A stretch of 64,000 nt of DNA, taken from Lederbergia galactosidilytica (GTDB lineage: Bacteria > Bacillota > Bacilli > Bacillales > Bacillaceae_C). Shown here piece by piece: positions 37,618 through 44,973 of this stretch. The notes under the pieces were generated by a model that worked only from the letters and a program-made list of their open reading frames with translations, was not told the DNA's origin and did not search any database. Within the stretch, counting starts at the first letter, position 1, and each line of letters begins with the position of its first letter. Both the position numbers and the translations under genes were made by a program. The DNA is taken from positions 120,225-184,224 of the forward strand of contig NZ_JAGGKH010000011.1 of NCBI RefSeq assembly GCF_017873565.1. Direction: 5' to 3'.

Positions 37618-38043
37618 ATGAGTGATTGTATTTTTTGCAAAATTATTAACGGGGAGATTCCATCTGCAAAGGTATTTGAAAACGATGATGTATTGGCATT
37701 TCTTGATATTAGCCAGGTAACCAAAGGACATACTCTTGTCATTCCAAAAATACATAAAAAAGATGTCTTTGATTTAGAAGCAGAAACAGCTGAAAAATTA
37801 TTCTCTGTTGTACCTGCTATATCACGGGCTCTACGTTCCGAATTTGATCTTAATGGTTTAAATATGATTAATAATAATGGTTCATTTGCTGGACAAGAAG
37901 TTTTTCATTATCATTTACACCTTGTTCCACGTTATAACGAGAAAGATGGCATTCAAAAAAAATTTATAAGCCATCAATCTGAATATACGGCAGATGATTT
38001 ACAACAGATTGCTTCAACGATAAACCAAGCCATTCAACCTTAA
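37618..38043 (+). CDS. hit: HIT family nucleotide-binding protein
   Basis: A histidine-triad hydrolase, likely cleaving nucleoside phosphoramidates or AMP-lysine-type compounds. The 141-residue product opens with CIFCKIINGEIPSAKVFEND, a conserved HIT start with a zinc-like CxxC, and has the triad HYHLHLVPR near residue 100. Length is normal. The ATG at 37618 is preceded by GGAAGGTGA. A terminator follows the stop directly. In B. subtilis hit is divergent from ecsA, as here. Confidence 0.94.
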   Translation: MSDCIFCKIINGEIPSAKVFENDDVLAFLDISQVTKGHTLVIPKIHKKDVFDLEAETAEKLFSVVPAISRALRSEFDLNGLNMINNNGSFAGQEVFHYHLHLVPRYNEKDGIQKKFISHQSEYTADDLQQIASTINQAIQP

Positions 38044-38068
38044 ACTCCCGCCTACTGGGAGTTTTTTT
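38042..38068 (+). terminator. Terminator of hit
   Basis: AAACTCCC, a 7-nt loop and GGGAGTTT followed by TTTT, starting in the stop codon. Confidence 0.85.
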
Positions 38069-38144
38069 ATCTTCCTTTATCTGTTCTCCTATGATAAAAT
38101 AGTCTTATCTTTCGCTGTCGGCAATAGTGCACGACAGGAATGAA

Positions 38145-38168
38145 TAGTTAGATGAGAAGAGGAGAGAG
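38145..38168 (+). promoter_or_regulatory. Candidate TRAP-binding site over the trpP ribosome site
   Basis: The mRNA leader holds (G/U)AG triplets at 38145, 38149, 38154, 38159, 38162 and 38166, with spacers of 1, 2, 2, 0 and 1 nt, and another UAG at 38125. They overlap the only plausible ribosome site (GGAGAGAG) just before the ATG. In B. subtilis tryptophan-activated TRAP blocks trpP translation by binding such repeats; the same control is likely here. Confidence 0.65.
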
Positions 38169-38171
38169 AAG

Positions 38172-38693
38172 ATGAAGACAAAAACACTTGTTATTTTATC
38201 TATGTTGCTAGGAATTGGGACGGTGCTCCATTTAGTTATGCCTGGAACATGGGCGATAAAACCTGATATGATGCTGGCAATGATGTTTCTCGGTATTGCT
38301 TTATTTCCTGAAAAGAAAAATGTCTTACTTTTAGGAATTGCCACAGGACTTTTAACTGCTTTAACAACAAGTTTTCCAATGGGGCAAATTCCAAACATCA
38401 TTGATAAGCCCATCACAGCCTTTGTCTTTTATGGACTATTTCTATTACTAAGCAAGAAACTGTCAAAGCAACTTTCTTTAACTATTCTTACGATTGTTTG
38501 CACAGTCATCTCAGGAACTTTATTCCTCGGTTCAGCCTATTTACTATTTGAATTACCTGGACCATTTATTATCTTATTTGGCACTGGGGTATTACCAGCA
38601 ATGGCACTCAATGCCGTTATCTTGTTCATTCTATACCCGTTTGTTACGGCAATCCTAAAGAGAACGAATTTTGCTTCTACAGCTTCAATGTAA
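38172..38693 (+). CDS. trpP: Tryptophan transport protein TrpP
   Basis: A 173-residue membrane protein with about five hydrophobic segments, matching TrpP (formerly YhaG), the probable tryptophan permease of Bacillus. Recognisable pieces: VMPGTWAIKPDMMLAMMFLG and GLLTALTTSFPMGQIPNIIDK, the ligand-facing loops of ECF S-component-like TrpP proteins. ATG at 38172 lies in the GAG-repeat leader described separately, so translation is probably repressed by TRAP when tryptophan is abundant. Position next to yhaH and scoC matches B. subtilis. Monocistronic with its own terminator. Confidence 0.9.
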   Translation: MKTKTLVILSMLLGIGTVLHLVMPGTWAIKPDMMLAMMFLGIALFPEKKNVLLLGIATGLLTALTTSFPMGQIPNIIDKPITAFVFYGLFLLLSKKLSKQLSLTILTIVCTVISGTLFLGSAYLLFELPGPFIILFGTGVLPAMALNAVILFILYPFVTAILKRTNFASTASM

Positions 38694-38706
38694 TTAAATG
38701 TCCTAC

Positions 38707-38740
38707 CTGGTATATCCATTTGGTTATACCAGTTTTTTAT
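38707..38740 (+). terminator. Terminator of trpP
   Basis: CTGGTATATCC, ATTT loop, GGTTATACCAG (one mismatch in 11) followed by TTTTTTATTTT. Confidence 0.85.
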
Positions 38741-38931
38741 TTTCCAAATATAGTAATAATAATTCCAATAAACAAAAATATAATACCTAGTCCTCCGCTA
38801 AGAACTATTCGGTCTTTCACGACCTTCTTTGGCGGAAAAATCCCTGGACGCAAATACATTATGATTTGATAGCCCATAATTAAAAGCAAAATGATTCCCA
38901 AGATGATCATCATAAATTTTATTACTAACAT
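38737..38931 (-). CDS. Small two-helix membrane protein
   Basis: A 64-residue protein with two hydrophobic helices (FMMIILGIILLLIMGYQII and GGLGIIFLFIGIIITIF) separated by a basic proline-containing loop (RPGIFPPKKVVKDR). GAGGTGAGC upstream of the ATG at 38931 is a good ribosome site. No family recognised. It converges on trpP and shares its terminator region. Confidence 0.65.
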   Translation of the reverse strand: MLVIKFMMIILGIILLLIMGYQIIMYLRPGIFPPKKVVKDRIVLSGGLGIIFLFIGIIITIFGK

Positions 38932-39257
38932 TTCCGCTCACCTCTTCTCTCCATTGCCACTTTTCCTTAGCATATGTTTAAATCGCTTCCATGTTTGCCA
39001 TTAATTGCTAACACCTACACTAGTATCTTCTACTAACTGGCAGAAGATTTGCACGCTTTGACGTTGATATAACATGTCAGATTTTGGATAGATTTTCAAT
39101 CAGGGATGTTTTTCTTCCTTAGTTTTTAATAGCCAACCAATACTTCATCTTATGCTATTATATGAGTAACCATGAGTAGATGGGGTAAAGAAAAATGAAG
39201 GACTTTTTTATAAAATGGAGAAAGTATTAAAAAAAGATTATTTCTGAGGTGATACGT
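38932..39257. other. Divergent intergenic region upstream of yhaH
   Basis: About 325 bp between the small membrane protein gene and yhaH. AT-rich, with a stretch TGCTATTATATGAG near 39153-39166 that could hold a yhaH -10. No hairpins of note and no supported gene. Confidence 0.4.
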
Positions 39258-39626
39258 ATGAATGGAAAAGCACTAATAACTGGTATTCTTGTTGGCGGTG
39301 TTGTGGGAGCAGCAACAGCCTTACTCACTGCCCCAAGTTCAGGTAAAGAGTTACGTACTCAAGTAAAAGAATCTAAAAATGATTGGGTTAAAATGGCAAC
39401 AGAATTAAAAGAAGATGTTATGGATATTAAGGATTCGGTCACAAAAGTATCAAAAGAGGGGAAGGAAGTTATTAAAGAGCTTGCCGCTGATGTCAAGGTA
39501 GCAGTAGAAGAGTGGCAAAAAAGCGTAGAACCGAATAAAAAGGTACTACAAGAGGAAATGCAAGAAATTCAGAAAACCATCTCACAACTTGAAGAAAAAA
39601 TAAAAGAAAATCAACTTTCTGTTTAA
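39258..39626 (+). CDS. yhaH: YtxH-domain protein YhaH
   Basis: A 122-residue protein of the YtxH type: one N-terminal glycine-rich transmembrane segment (ALITGILVGGVVGAATALLTAP) followed by SSGKELR, the hallmark of the domain, and a long helical charged tail with coiled-coil character (EWQKSVEPNK...). Membrane-anchored; often stress- or envelope-linked, precise role unknown. ATG at 39258 with GAGGTGATACGT upstream is preferred to the GTG at 39249 inside that site. Same position as in B. subtilis between trpP and scoC. Confidence 0.85.
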   Translation: MNGKALITGILVGGVVGAATALLTAPSSGKELRTQVKESKNDWVKMATELKEDVMDIKDSVTKVSKEGKEVIKELAADVKVAVEEWQKSVEPNKKVLQEEMQEIQKTISQLEEKIKENQLSV

Positions 39627-39633
39627 ACTTCCT

Positions 39634-39680
39634 AAAAATGAAGGATTTCCAATGGACAAGGAAATCCTTCATTTTTTCCT
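39634..39680 (+). terminator. Terminator of yhaH
   Basis: AATGAAGGATTTCC and GGAAATCCTTCATT form a perfect 14-bp stem with a 9-nt loop, followed by TTTTCC; A-rich 5' side suggests bidirectional use. Confidence 0.85.
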
Positions 39681-39765
39681 TTTTAAAAATTTTGTTAATT
39701 TATATCTTTATTAATCTTTACTTTATTGGCATAATGTTATTAAAGTATAAAAGGCGGGGAAAAAA

Positions 39766-40332
39766 ATGGAAGAAAAAGAATATTCATTTTCAGAATCTAT
39801 GCTTTTTACTCAAAGAATGGCCCAGTTATCTAAGGCACTTTGGAAAGCGATTGAGAAAGACTGGCAAAGATGGATTAAACCATTCGATTTAAACATTAAT
39901 GAACATCATGTATTATGGATTGCGCATTATTTAAATGGGGCTACGATTTCAGACATCTCTAAATTTGGTGTTATGCATGTTTCTACAGCTTTTAATTTTT
40001 CTAAAAAGTTGGAAGAAAGGGAATTATTAACCCTTTCAAAACGAGAAAATGATAAGCGTAATACATACATAAAGCTCACGGACAAAGGGACGAAATTACT
40101 AATGGAATTAATGGAAGCCTATGATCCTACCAAAAATTCTGTTTATCGCGGTTCCCTTCCTTTGCGTGAATTGTATGGTAAGTTTCCCGAAGTAATTGAA
40201 CTTCTCGCCATTGTTCGCAATATTTACGGTGAGGATTTCATGGAAATATTCGAGACATCCTTTTCCCGGTTAGAAAAGGAATTCTTAGAAAAAGAAGAGA
40301 GTAAAGATTTAGATGTTGAAAATGTCGTTTAG
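39766..40332 (+). CDS. scoC: HTH-type transition-state regulator ScoC (Hpr)
   Basis: A MarR-family DNA-binding repressor. In B. subtilis ScoC represses extracellular protease genes, sporulation-linked genes and peptide permeases at the transition to stationary phase. The 188-residue product has the winged helix: [39 protein letters not shown] (recognition helix) and [14 protein letters not shown] (wing). The N- and C-terminal helices form the dimer interface. Ribosome site AGGCGGGG precedes the ATG. Convergent with yhaI, the stop codons overlapping by 4 nt, exactly the B. subtilis layout. Confidence 0.96.
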   Translation: MEEKEYSFSESMLFTQRMAQLSKALWKAIEKDWQRWIKPFDLNINEHHVLWIAHYLNGATISDISKFGVMHVSTAFNFSKKLEERELLTLSKRENDKRNTYIKLTDKGTKLLMELMEAYDPTKNSVYRGSLPLRELYGKFPEVIELLAIVRNIYGEDFMEIFETSFSRLEKEFLEKEESKDLDVENVV

Positions 40333-40664
40333 CCCTCAATATTTCGTTTAAGTTTTTCCATGAGCTCCGGGAAAACTTGTTGCTTCAAGCATGCCTCGAC
40401 CACCTCACGATGATCTAACTTAGGTGTAAGCCTTTGTTTAAATTGAACAAAAAGCGGAGCATAAAAAATAAATTTCTCTGCTTTTTGTTCGAGCATTTCT
40501 TTACTCAATTCCTCACACATTGCCAAGAATTCTTCTACCTCAGCTTGTCCCAAATTATTAGCGATCACCAATCGGTCAAACTCAAATCCGTCCGTTCTTA
40601 TCATCTTCATTAATAAGGTTTGATGGTATTCTAATTTTTCAATTCTTGCTAACAAATGATCCAT
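40329..40664 (-). CDS. yhaI: DUF1878 family protein YhaI
   Basis: A 111-residue helical soluble protein. The N-terminal helix ([19 protein letters not shown]) and the acidic middle ([21 protein letters not shown]) match YhaI. Function unknown; structures of this family show a helical dimer. GAGGTAGTC precedes the ATG. Convergent with scoC with overlapping stops, so the two mRNAs would be complementary at their ends unless terminated in each other's coding region; no terminator is visible between them. Confidence 0.88.
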   Translation of the reverse strand: MDHLLARIEKLEYHQTLLMKMIRTDGFEFDRLVIANNLGQAEVEEFLAMCEELSKEMLEQKAEKFIFYAPLFVQFKQRLTPKLDHREVVEACLKQQVFPELMEKLKRNIEG

Positions 40665-40815
40665 TATGACTACCTCATATCTTTATCTTAGTCTTACCGG
40701 ATTTCCGGTGAAATTTGTCCAATTAGATTTATTCTAAAAGCCTATTGATTTTACCTGTATTTCGTCGTAAAGTATGTAGAGTTATTTATTCAATTTCTTT
40801 TTGGAGGCTTAAACA

Positions 40816-41352
40816 ATGCACTGTTGGAAATCTTATAATGTAAATAGAAAATATCATTTTTTTAGGATATTCACCACTTCTAGTTTTATTTCATTACTTG
40901 TTTTTCTATTTATTTACGTTTTGATTCAAACAATGGCCTCTGGACAATTAAAAGATAATCATGCAATTACTTTTTTTATTATTCTTATTCTACTATATCC
41001 ATTGCATAAACTTTGTCACTTATTGCCATTAAAATGTGCATACGGAAAAATAAAATTAAAAATTGAATGGTATTTTTATATTTTACCTACAATGCAATTA
41101 AATATTTTTACACCTGTTTCTAAAGTCCAGTACTCCCTGGCACTTATTTTTCCATTTTTCGTCATTAATTCTATATTGATTGCAATGCTATTTGTATTTC
41201 CAAGTTATCGGCATTATATTGCTATTTTGCTATCTTATCATATCGGCATCTGTACACCAGACTTTAAATTTTTAAAAACTCTTTTAGCTTCTCCTAGTGG
41301 GGCTTTTATTGAGGAAAACGAAAATGGCTATGAAATTCTTGTAAAAAATTAA
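40816..41352 (+). CDS. yhaJ: DUF3267 membrane protein YhaJ-like
   Basis: A 178-residue membrane protein with four or so hydrophobic segments. DUF3267 proteins usually have an HExxH-like zinc motif in the second helix; here the matching segment reads LHKLCHLLPL, i.e. HKLCH, so the glutamate is replaced by lysine and catalysis is doubtful. Start ATG at 40816 with TTGGAGG upstream. Position after scoC-yhaI fits yhaJ of B. subtilis. Role unknown. Confidence 0.75.
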   Translation: MHCWKSYNVNRKYHFFRIFTTSSFISLLVFLFIYVLIQTMASGQLKDNHAITFFIILILLYPLHKLCHLLPLKCAYGKIKLKIEWYFYILPTMQLNIFTPVSKVQYSLALIFPFFVINSILIAMLFVFPSYRHYIAILLSYHIGICTPDFKFLKTLLASPSGAFIEENENGYEILVKN

Positions 41353-41474
41353 TATTAGCTCAAGAATTTTACAGGATGCCTGCACGTTTTTTCCTTACAT
41401 GCAAGACCTACCCTACCTCCCTCATTTTCTCAAACAAAGTAGATGAGGGAGCTAGTTCGTTTTCGTTATTAGTT

Positions 41475-41617
41475 CGTATTCAAAGAGGAGGATAAAAGCA
41501 CTATGACGTTAAAGGCGAACTTGTTCGGGATATTTCGGTTCAATTGCGATTTAGTCGATCTATGTACGACAATCCTCCATCGCCAGTCACCATACTTACT
41601 GTAACTTTTTGAATATC
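41475..41617 (-). repeat. GTTCAAAAAG-type element, degenerate copy C
   Basis: Left end GTATTCAAAGAGGAGGATAAA resembles the proximal end of copy A; right end ACTTTTTGAATATCC resembles its distal end. By these ends the copy points to the minus strand. It lies in the gap after yhaJ and, unlike the other copies, has no gene start next to it in its orientation. Confidence 0.55.
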
Positions 41618-41697
41618 CACTTATATTTTCCTCTATCTTTTTTACAATAAGTTTGCTATTCTTTTAGTATATAGGAGACGAAGGGAAGGAATAAATA

Positions 41698-41877
41698 TTG
41701 ATCTCGCTTTTTTTTATTTTTGCTATTATTATTTTATACATATTCAACAACCTTACCAACTCCCTCTGTGTCCTTAGGGAAATTCCAGAAGAACGCCAAC
41801 CCAAAGTTTTTCGAACGATTAACACTCTGATTACTATTCTCCTTTTTTCTACCTACATTGAGATTTTGTATACGTAA
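41698..41877 (+). CDS. Small two-helix membrane protein, TTG start
   Basis: A 59-residue protein starting at a TTG 7 nt after AAGGGAAGGA. Two hydrophobic helices (ISLFFIFAIIILYIF and TINTLITILLFSTYIEILY) flank a polar segment with REIPEERQPK. The spacing, ribosome site and residue pattern support a true gene. Family not recognised. It overlaps a minus-strand frame (41734-41994) that I reject. Confidence 0.6.
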   Translation: MISLFFIFAIIILYIFNNLTNSLCVLREIPEERQPKVFRTINTLITILLFSTYIEILYT

Positions 41878-41974
41878 CAATAAAAGCGAATGTCCCTTGA
41901 TCAGCTCGCTGAAACCTAACTGAAGCGCAATGCCAAAGGAGCAAAGCGTCAAGGCAAGTATACAGAGATTAAAT

Positions 41975-42016
41975 AAAAAGGCAGATTTCCCCAATAGGGA
42001 AATCCGCCTTTTTATA
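41975..42016. terminator. Bidirectional terminator next to the YjcZ-type gene
   Basis: AAAAAGGCAGATTTCCC and GGGAAATCCGCCTTTTT, one mismatch, CAATA loop. T-runs on both strands; it ends the YjcZ gene on the minus strand. Confidence 0.85.
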
Positions 42017-42033
42017 TTTTTATCGGTCTTATA

Positions 42034-42123
42034 TTATAGCCAAGACGCCCCCACGATAATTAACAGAATGAACAAGACAACGATAAGGGCGAAGCCTCCG
42101 CCGTAACCAGCTCCAGCTGACAA
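42034..42123 (-). CDS. YjcZ-family sporulation mini-protein, TTG start
   Basis: A 29-residue protein beginning at TTG, 6 nt after GAGGAGGTG. The glycine/tyrosine start (SAGAGYGGGF) is followed by one hydrophobic helix, [18 protein letters not shown]. This is the YjcZ/YhzE-like family of tiny proteins common in spore formers; several are made in the mother cell or found in spores. Almost the same C-terminal helix occurs in a second gene at 61308. Likely a membrane or coat component; the exact role is unknown. Confidence 0.85.
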   Translation of the reverse strand: MSAGAGYGGGFALIVVLFILLIIVGASWL

Positions 42124-42382
42124 TTACAACACCTCCTCTAGATCTTACTTTATATTATTCAATTTTTTGTCAATGGTTAGGACGTTTGCCCAAGTTTTGC
42201 ATTTTTTTCGGAAATTACATTCATGTTTATAATGAACTTGAACAATAAAACGTCAAATTGGAGTAAAAACCAGAGTTTCTAACCAAATGGATGTTATGAC
42301 CATTCTTTATACCTTATGCTCTTAACAAGGCATCTGTTTGGAGCAAATGCCTAGATTTTGATGAATCGTTTTAAAAAAGTAT

Positions 42383-42411
42383 TTATCATCCACGATAAAC
42401 TATGTTATAGT
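42383..42411 (+). promoter_or_regulatory. prsA promoter (sigma-A type)
   Basis: TTATCA, 17-bp spacer, TATAGT with an upstream TG (extended -10). Transcription would start near 42418, giving prsA a leader of about 125 nt. The 42124-42382 interval before it is AT-rich without a gene. Confidence 0.65.
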
Positions 42412-42451
42412 ATGTCTTGTGGCTTGAAACAATCTTCGACATAAAGAAGAG

Positions 42452-42516
42452 GTTCAAAAAGTCTGATAAAAATCGCGAACCGAATTTTTCGGCTCTTTTT
42501 ATTTCCCTTTTTGAAC
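42452..42516 (+). repeat. GTTCAAAAAG-ended element, copy D: prsA leader hairpin with inner terminator
   Basis: A compact 65-nt copy. Outer stem GTTCAAAAAG with CTTTTTGAAC, then ATAAAAA with TTTTTAT, then an inner hairpin GAACCGAA-TTT-TTCGGCTC (one mismatch) followed by TTTTT. The inner part alone is a standard terminator; in the full hairpin its U-tract is paired with the upstream A-run. It ends 26 nt before the prsA start. Confidence 0.75.
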
Positions 42517-42542
42517 ACATAAATTGTAGGGAGTTGTCAATT

Positions 42543-43520
42543 ATGAAAAAGTGGGTACTTTCCCTAACGTTAGCGGCTGGTGTAGTTGGACTTGCTGCAT
42601 GTAGTGGTGGCGGGGATACCGTTGTAAAATCAAAAGCAGGAAATGTAACAAAAGATGAGTTATACGAAGCAATGAAAGAAAGAGTTGGGGATCAAGTTCT
42701 TCAACAACTTGTTGTGGAGAAAGTACTCGAAAAAGAGTATAAAGTGAGCGATAAAGAATTAGATAAAGAATTAAATAAAATTAAAGATCAACTTGGAGCA
42801 CAATTTGAAATGCAACTTCTGCAATCTGGCTTCGAAGATGAAGATGATTTTAAAGAAGTTCTTCGCCTTAACTTGTTGCAACAAAAAGCAGCAACAAAAG
42901 ACATTAAAGTGACAGATGACGAAGTAAAAGAATATTATGATCAGAAAGAACCTGATATTGATGTTCGACACATTATTGTAGAAGATGAGAAAACAGCCAA
43001 AGAAGTTAAGAAAAAATTGGACAATGGGGAAGATTTTGCAGATCTAGCTAAAGAATATTCCCAAGATGGAACAGCTCAAACTGGTGGGGACCTTGGTACT
43101 ATCTCTAGAGATGATCCACAAATGGATGAAGACTTTAAAGCTGCTGCTTTTGGTTTAAAAGAAGGCGAAGTGAGCGCTCCGGTTGAAACTCAATTCGGCT
43201 GGCATATTATTGAAGTAACGAAAAAACCAAAAAAAGATGAATTCGATAAGGTAAAAGATGAATATACGCAAGAATTAAAAGTTGCCAAGCTTGATCAAGA
43301 TTCAATCCTTCAAGCAATGAAGGCTGAACTTAAAAAAGCAAAAGTAGAAGTAAAAGACGAAGAGTTAAAAACATCTTTGGACTCCATACTGGACGCTCCA
43401 GACCCTGAAGATACAAGTAATAATGAAGTAGATGATCAAAATGATGAGTCCGCACAGGATCAAGCTGATGATCAGGATGCCTCAGATGATAAAGCAAAAG
43501 ATGAAAATAAAGATAAATAA
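42543..43520 (+). CDS. prsA: Foldase lipoprotein PrsA
   Basis: PrsA is an extracytoplasmic peptidyl-prolyl cis-trans isomerase and chaperone needed for folding exported enzymes and penicillin-binding proteins. 325 residues: a lipoprotein signal with lipobox GLAAC (Cys20), a helical N-terminal chaperone region, a parvulin domain starting at VRHIIVEDEKTAKEV with DLGTISRDDP and FGWHIIEVTKK, and an acidic Asp-rich tail (QDQADDQDASDDKAK). The start is at 42543 with AGGGAG 9 nt upstream; a frame from 42417 runs through the leader hairpin and is rejected. A strong terminator follows. Neighbour yhaL converges, as in B. subtilis. Confidence 0.96.
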   Translation: MKKWVLSLTLAAGVVGLAACSGGGDTVVKSKAGNVTKDELYEAMKERVGDQVLQQLVVEKVLEKEYKVSDKELDKELNKIKDQLGAQFEMQLLQSGFEDEDDFKEVLRLNLLQQKAATKDIKVTDDEVKEYYDQKEPDIDVRHIIVEDEKTAKEVKKKLDNGEDFADLAKEYSQDGTAQTGGDLGTISRDDPQMDEDFKAAAFGLKEGEVSAPVETQFGWHIIEVTKKPKKDEFDKVKDEYTQELKVAKLDQDSILQAMKAELKKAKVEVKDEELKTSLDSILDAPDPEDTSNNEVDDQNDESAQDQADDQDASDDKAKDENKDK

Positions 43521-43530
43521 TCTATAGCTT

Positions 43531-43575
43531 ATAACAACAAAAACAGCTGCCAAGGGTAGCTGTTTTTGTTGTTAT
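43531..43575. terminator. Bidirectional terminator of prsA and yhaL
   Basis: An 18-bp perfect stem (ATAACAACAAAAACAGCT with AGCTGTTTTTGTTGTTAT) around a 8-nt loop, between convergent genes. Confidence 0.9.
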
Positions 43576-43760
43576 TAACTCGTTACCTTAACCTTCTTTT
43601 TCTCCGCTTTTTCCTTTTGCATTCGATCCAGGTAAACTTGCCCTTCTTTTTCGATCCATTCCTCTTCCATATCTCGATCTTCCTTAGCTGTCTTCACCGC
43701 CATAAATGCACTTATAAAAACCCCTGCAACCACTACGTATATCCAAATAGGTAAACTCAT
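43575..43760 (-). CDS. yhaL: Sporulation protein YhaL
   Basis: A 61-residue protein with one N-terminal transmembrane helix (PIWIYVVVAGVFISAFMAV) and a charged cytosolic tail (KTAKEDRDMEEEWIEKEG...). Matches YhaL, listed in B. subtilis as a sporulation-linked small protein. The start is set at ATG 43760, about 6 nt after GGTGG; the longer frame to 43808 adds a hydrophilic stretch before the helix. Convergent with prsA, same as in B. subtilis. Confidence 0.85.
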   Translation of the reverse strand: MSLPIWIYVVVAGVFISAFMAVKTAKEDRDMEEEWIEKEGQVYLDRMQKEKAEKKKVKVTS

Positions 43761-43930
43761 GCTTGTCCACCACTCCTTCCTATACTTGTCCAATCTGTAC
43801 TGGTCCAAAGACTAAATTATTTACTTAAGTATATGTGCAAAGATTAAAAAAATGCCTTTATTTTAAAGGCATTCACCCTAATGGAAATTGTTCATATTTT
43901 GCGTTTTATGAAAAAGCATGAGTTTTAAAT

Positions 43931-43950
43931 GGCTTTTTTTAAAAAAAGCC
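43931..43950. terminator. A/T-rich palindrome downstream of yhaM
   Basis: GGCTTTTTTTAAAAAAAGCC is a perfect 20-bp palindrome 43 bp past the yhaM stop. On either strand it could fold and leave nearby T-rich sequence, so it may act as a terminator for the yhaO-N-M transcript. Confidence 0.45.
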
Positions 43951-43993
43951 GCCAAAAAAGCCAATTCATTTATTGACCTTTTTGGACAGCTTA

Positions 43994-44935
43994 TTAAGAA
44001 TGGAAAGTCGGTTTATAAAATGAGCGGTTATCCAAAGGAAAGATTCTTTCGGAAAATTCACCAGGTTTGACCCGTTTTAAACTTCGATCTAACATATTCA
44101 TTTTTGCATCAATATTATCAATAATATGAAGGATCTCCGCTTCTTTAATCATTGGTTGCTTCGGGCTTCCCCATTCCAACTTACCATGATGGCTTAAAAC
44201 GATATGCTGTAGCACAACAACCTCTTCACCCTGAATGCTTAATTCTTCTGCCGCTTTCGCAATTTCATTCACAATAATCGTAATATGCCCCAATAAATTT
44301 CCTTCTACAGTATAAGTCGTAGAAATAGGGCCTGACAATTCAATGACCTTCCCTAAATCATGAAGGATAATACCTGAATATAAAAGATCCCGATCCAGCG
44401 ACGGATAGAGCTCTGAAATGGCTTTTGCTAGATCAAGCATAGATACAACATGATAGCCAAGCCCAGATACGAATTCATGATGATTCTTCGTCGCTGCTGG
44501 ATATTCCAAAAAGCGATCTAAATATTTTTTCATCAAATGTCGAGTGATTCGTTGGATATTCGGATTCTTCATTTCAAAAATATATTGAGTGATTTTACTT
44601 GAGATTTCTTCTTTATCTATTGGGGCTGTTTCAAGGAAATCAGCAACATTCACGCCATCCTGTGCAGTTGCAGGACGAATTTGCCTAATTTTTAATTGTA
44701 ATCTCCCTCGATAATTATGTACTTCACCAGCTACACGTACAATCGTTTCCGCTTGGAAGATTCTTACTTGATCATTTGAGATATCCCATAGTTTAGCTTC
44801 AATATCCCCAGATTTATCTTGTAAAATTAAAGTTAAAAAAGGTTTCCCATTACTTGCCATACCTTTTGTTGCACTTTTAATCAATAAAAAGAGGTCAACT
44901 TGTTCCCCAACCTCATGTTCTAATATTCCTTTCAT
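43994..44935 (-). CDS. yhaM: 3'-5' exoribonuclease YhaM
   Basis: A metal-dependent 3'-5' exoribonuclease that trims mRNA ends. 313 residues: an N-terminal OB-fold nucleic-acid-binding domain ([21 protein letters not shown], residues about 25-90) and a C-terminal HD phosphohydrolase domain with [15 protein letters not shown], the HD motif in [12 protein letters not shown], and [17 protein letters not shown] 9 nt before ATG 44935. Last of the yhaO-yhaN-yhaM set, 38 nt after yhaN, conserved order in B. subtilis. Confidence 0.95.
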   Translation of the reverse strand: MKGILEHEVGEQVDLFLLIKSATKGMASNGKPFLTLILQDKSGDIEAKLWDISNDQVRIFQAETIVRVAGEVHNYRGRLQLKIRQIRPATAQDGVNVADFLETAPIDKEEISSKITQYIFEMKNPNIQRITRHLMKKYLDRFLEYPAATKNHHEFVSGLGYHVVSMLDLAKAISELYPSLDRDLLYSGIILHDLGKVIELSGPISTTYTVEGNLLGHITIIVNEIAKAAEELSIQGEEVVVLQHIVLSHHGKLEWGSPKQPMIKEAEILHIIDNIDAKMNMLDRSLKRVKPGEFSERIFPLDNRSFYKPTFHS

Positions 44936-44973
44936 CTTCCAATGCCTCCGTTCCTAGTCGCTGCTTTTAAAGA

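Noticed and set aside
41734..41994. 86-codon minus-strand frame overlapping the YjcZ terminator
   Set aside because: It starts inside a terminator stem, has no ribosome site, and overlaps the better-supported small plus-strand gene at 41698.
42417..42542. Longer start for prsA
   Set aside because: It would translate through the leader hairpin and place a hydrophilic segment before the lipoprotein signal; the start at 42543 has a proper ribosome site and signal peptide.
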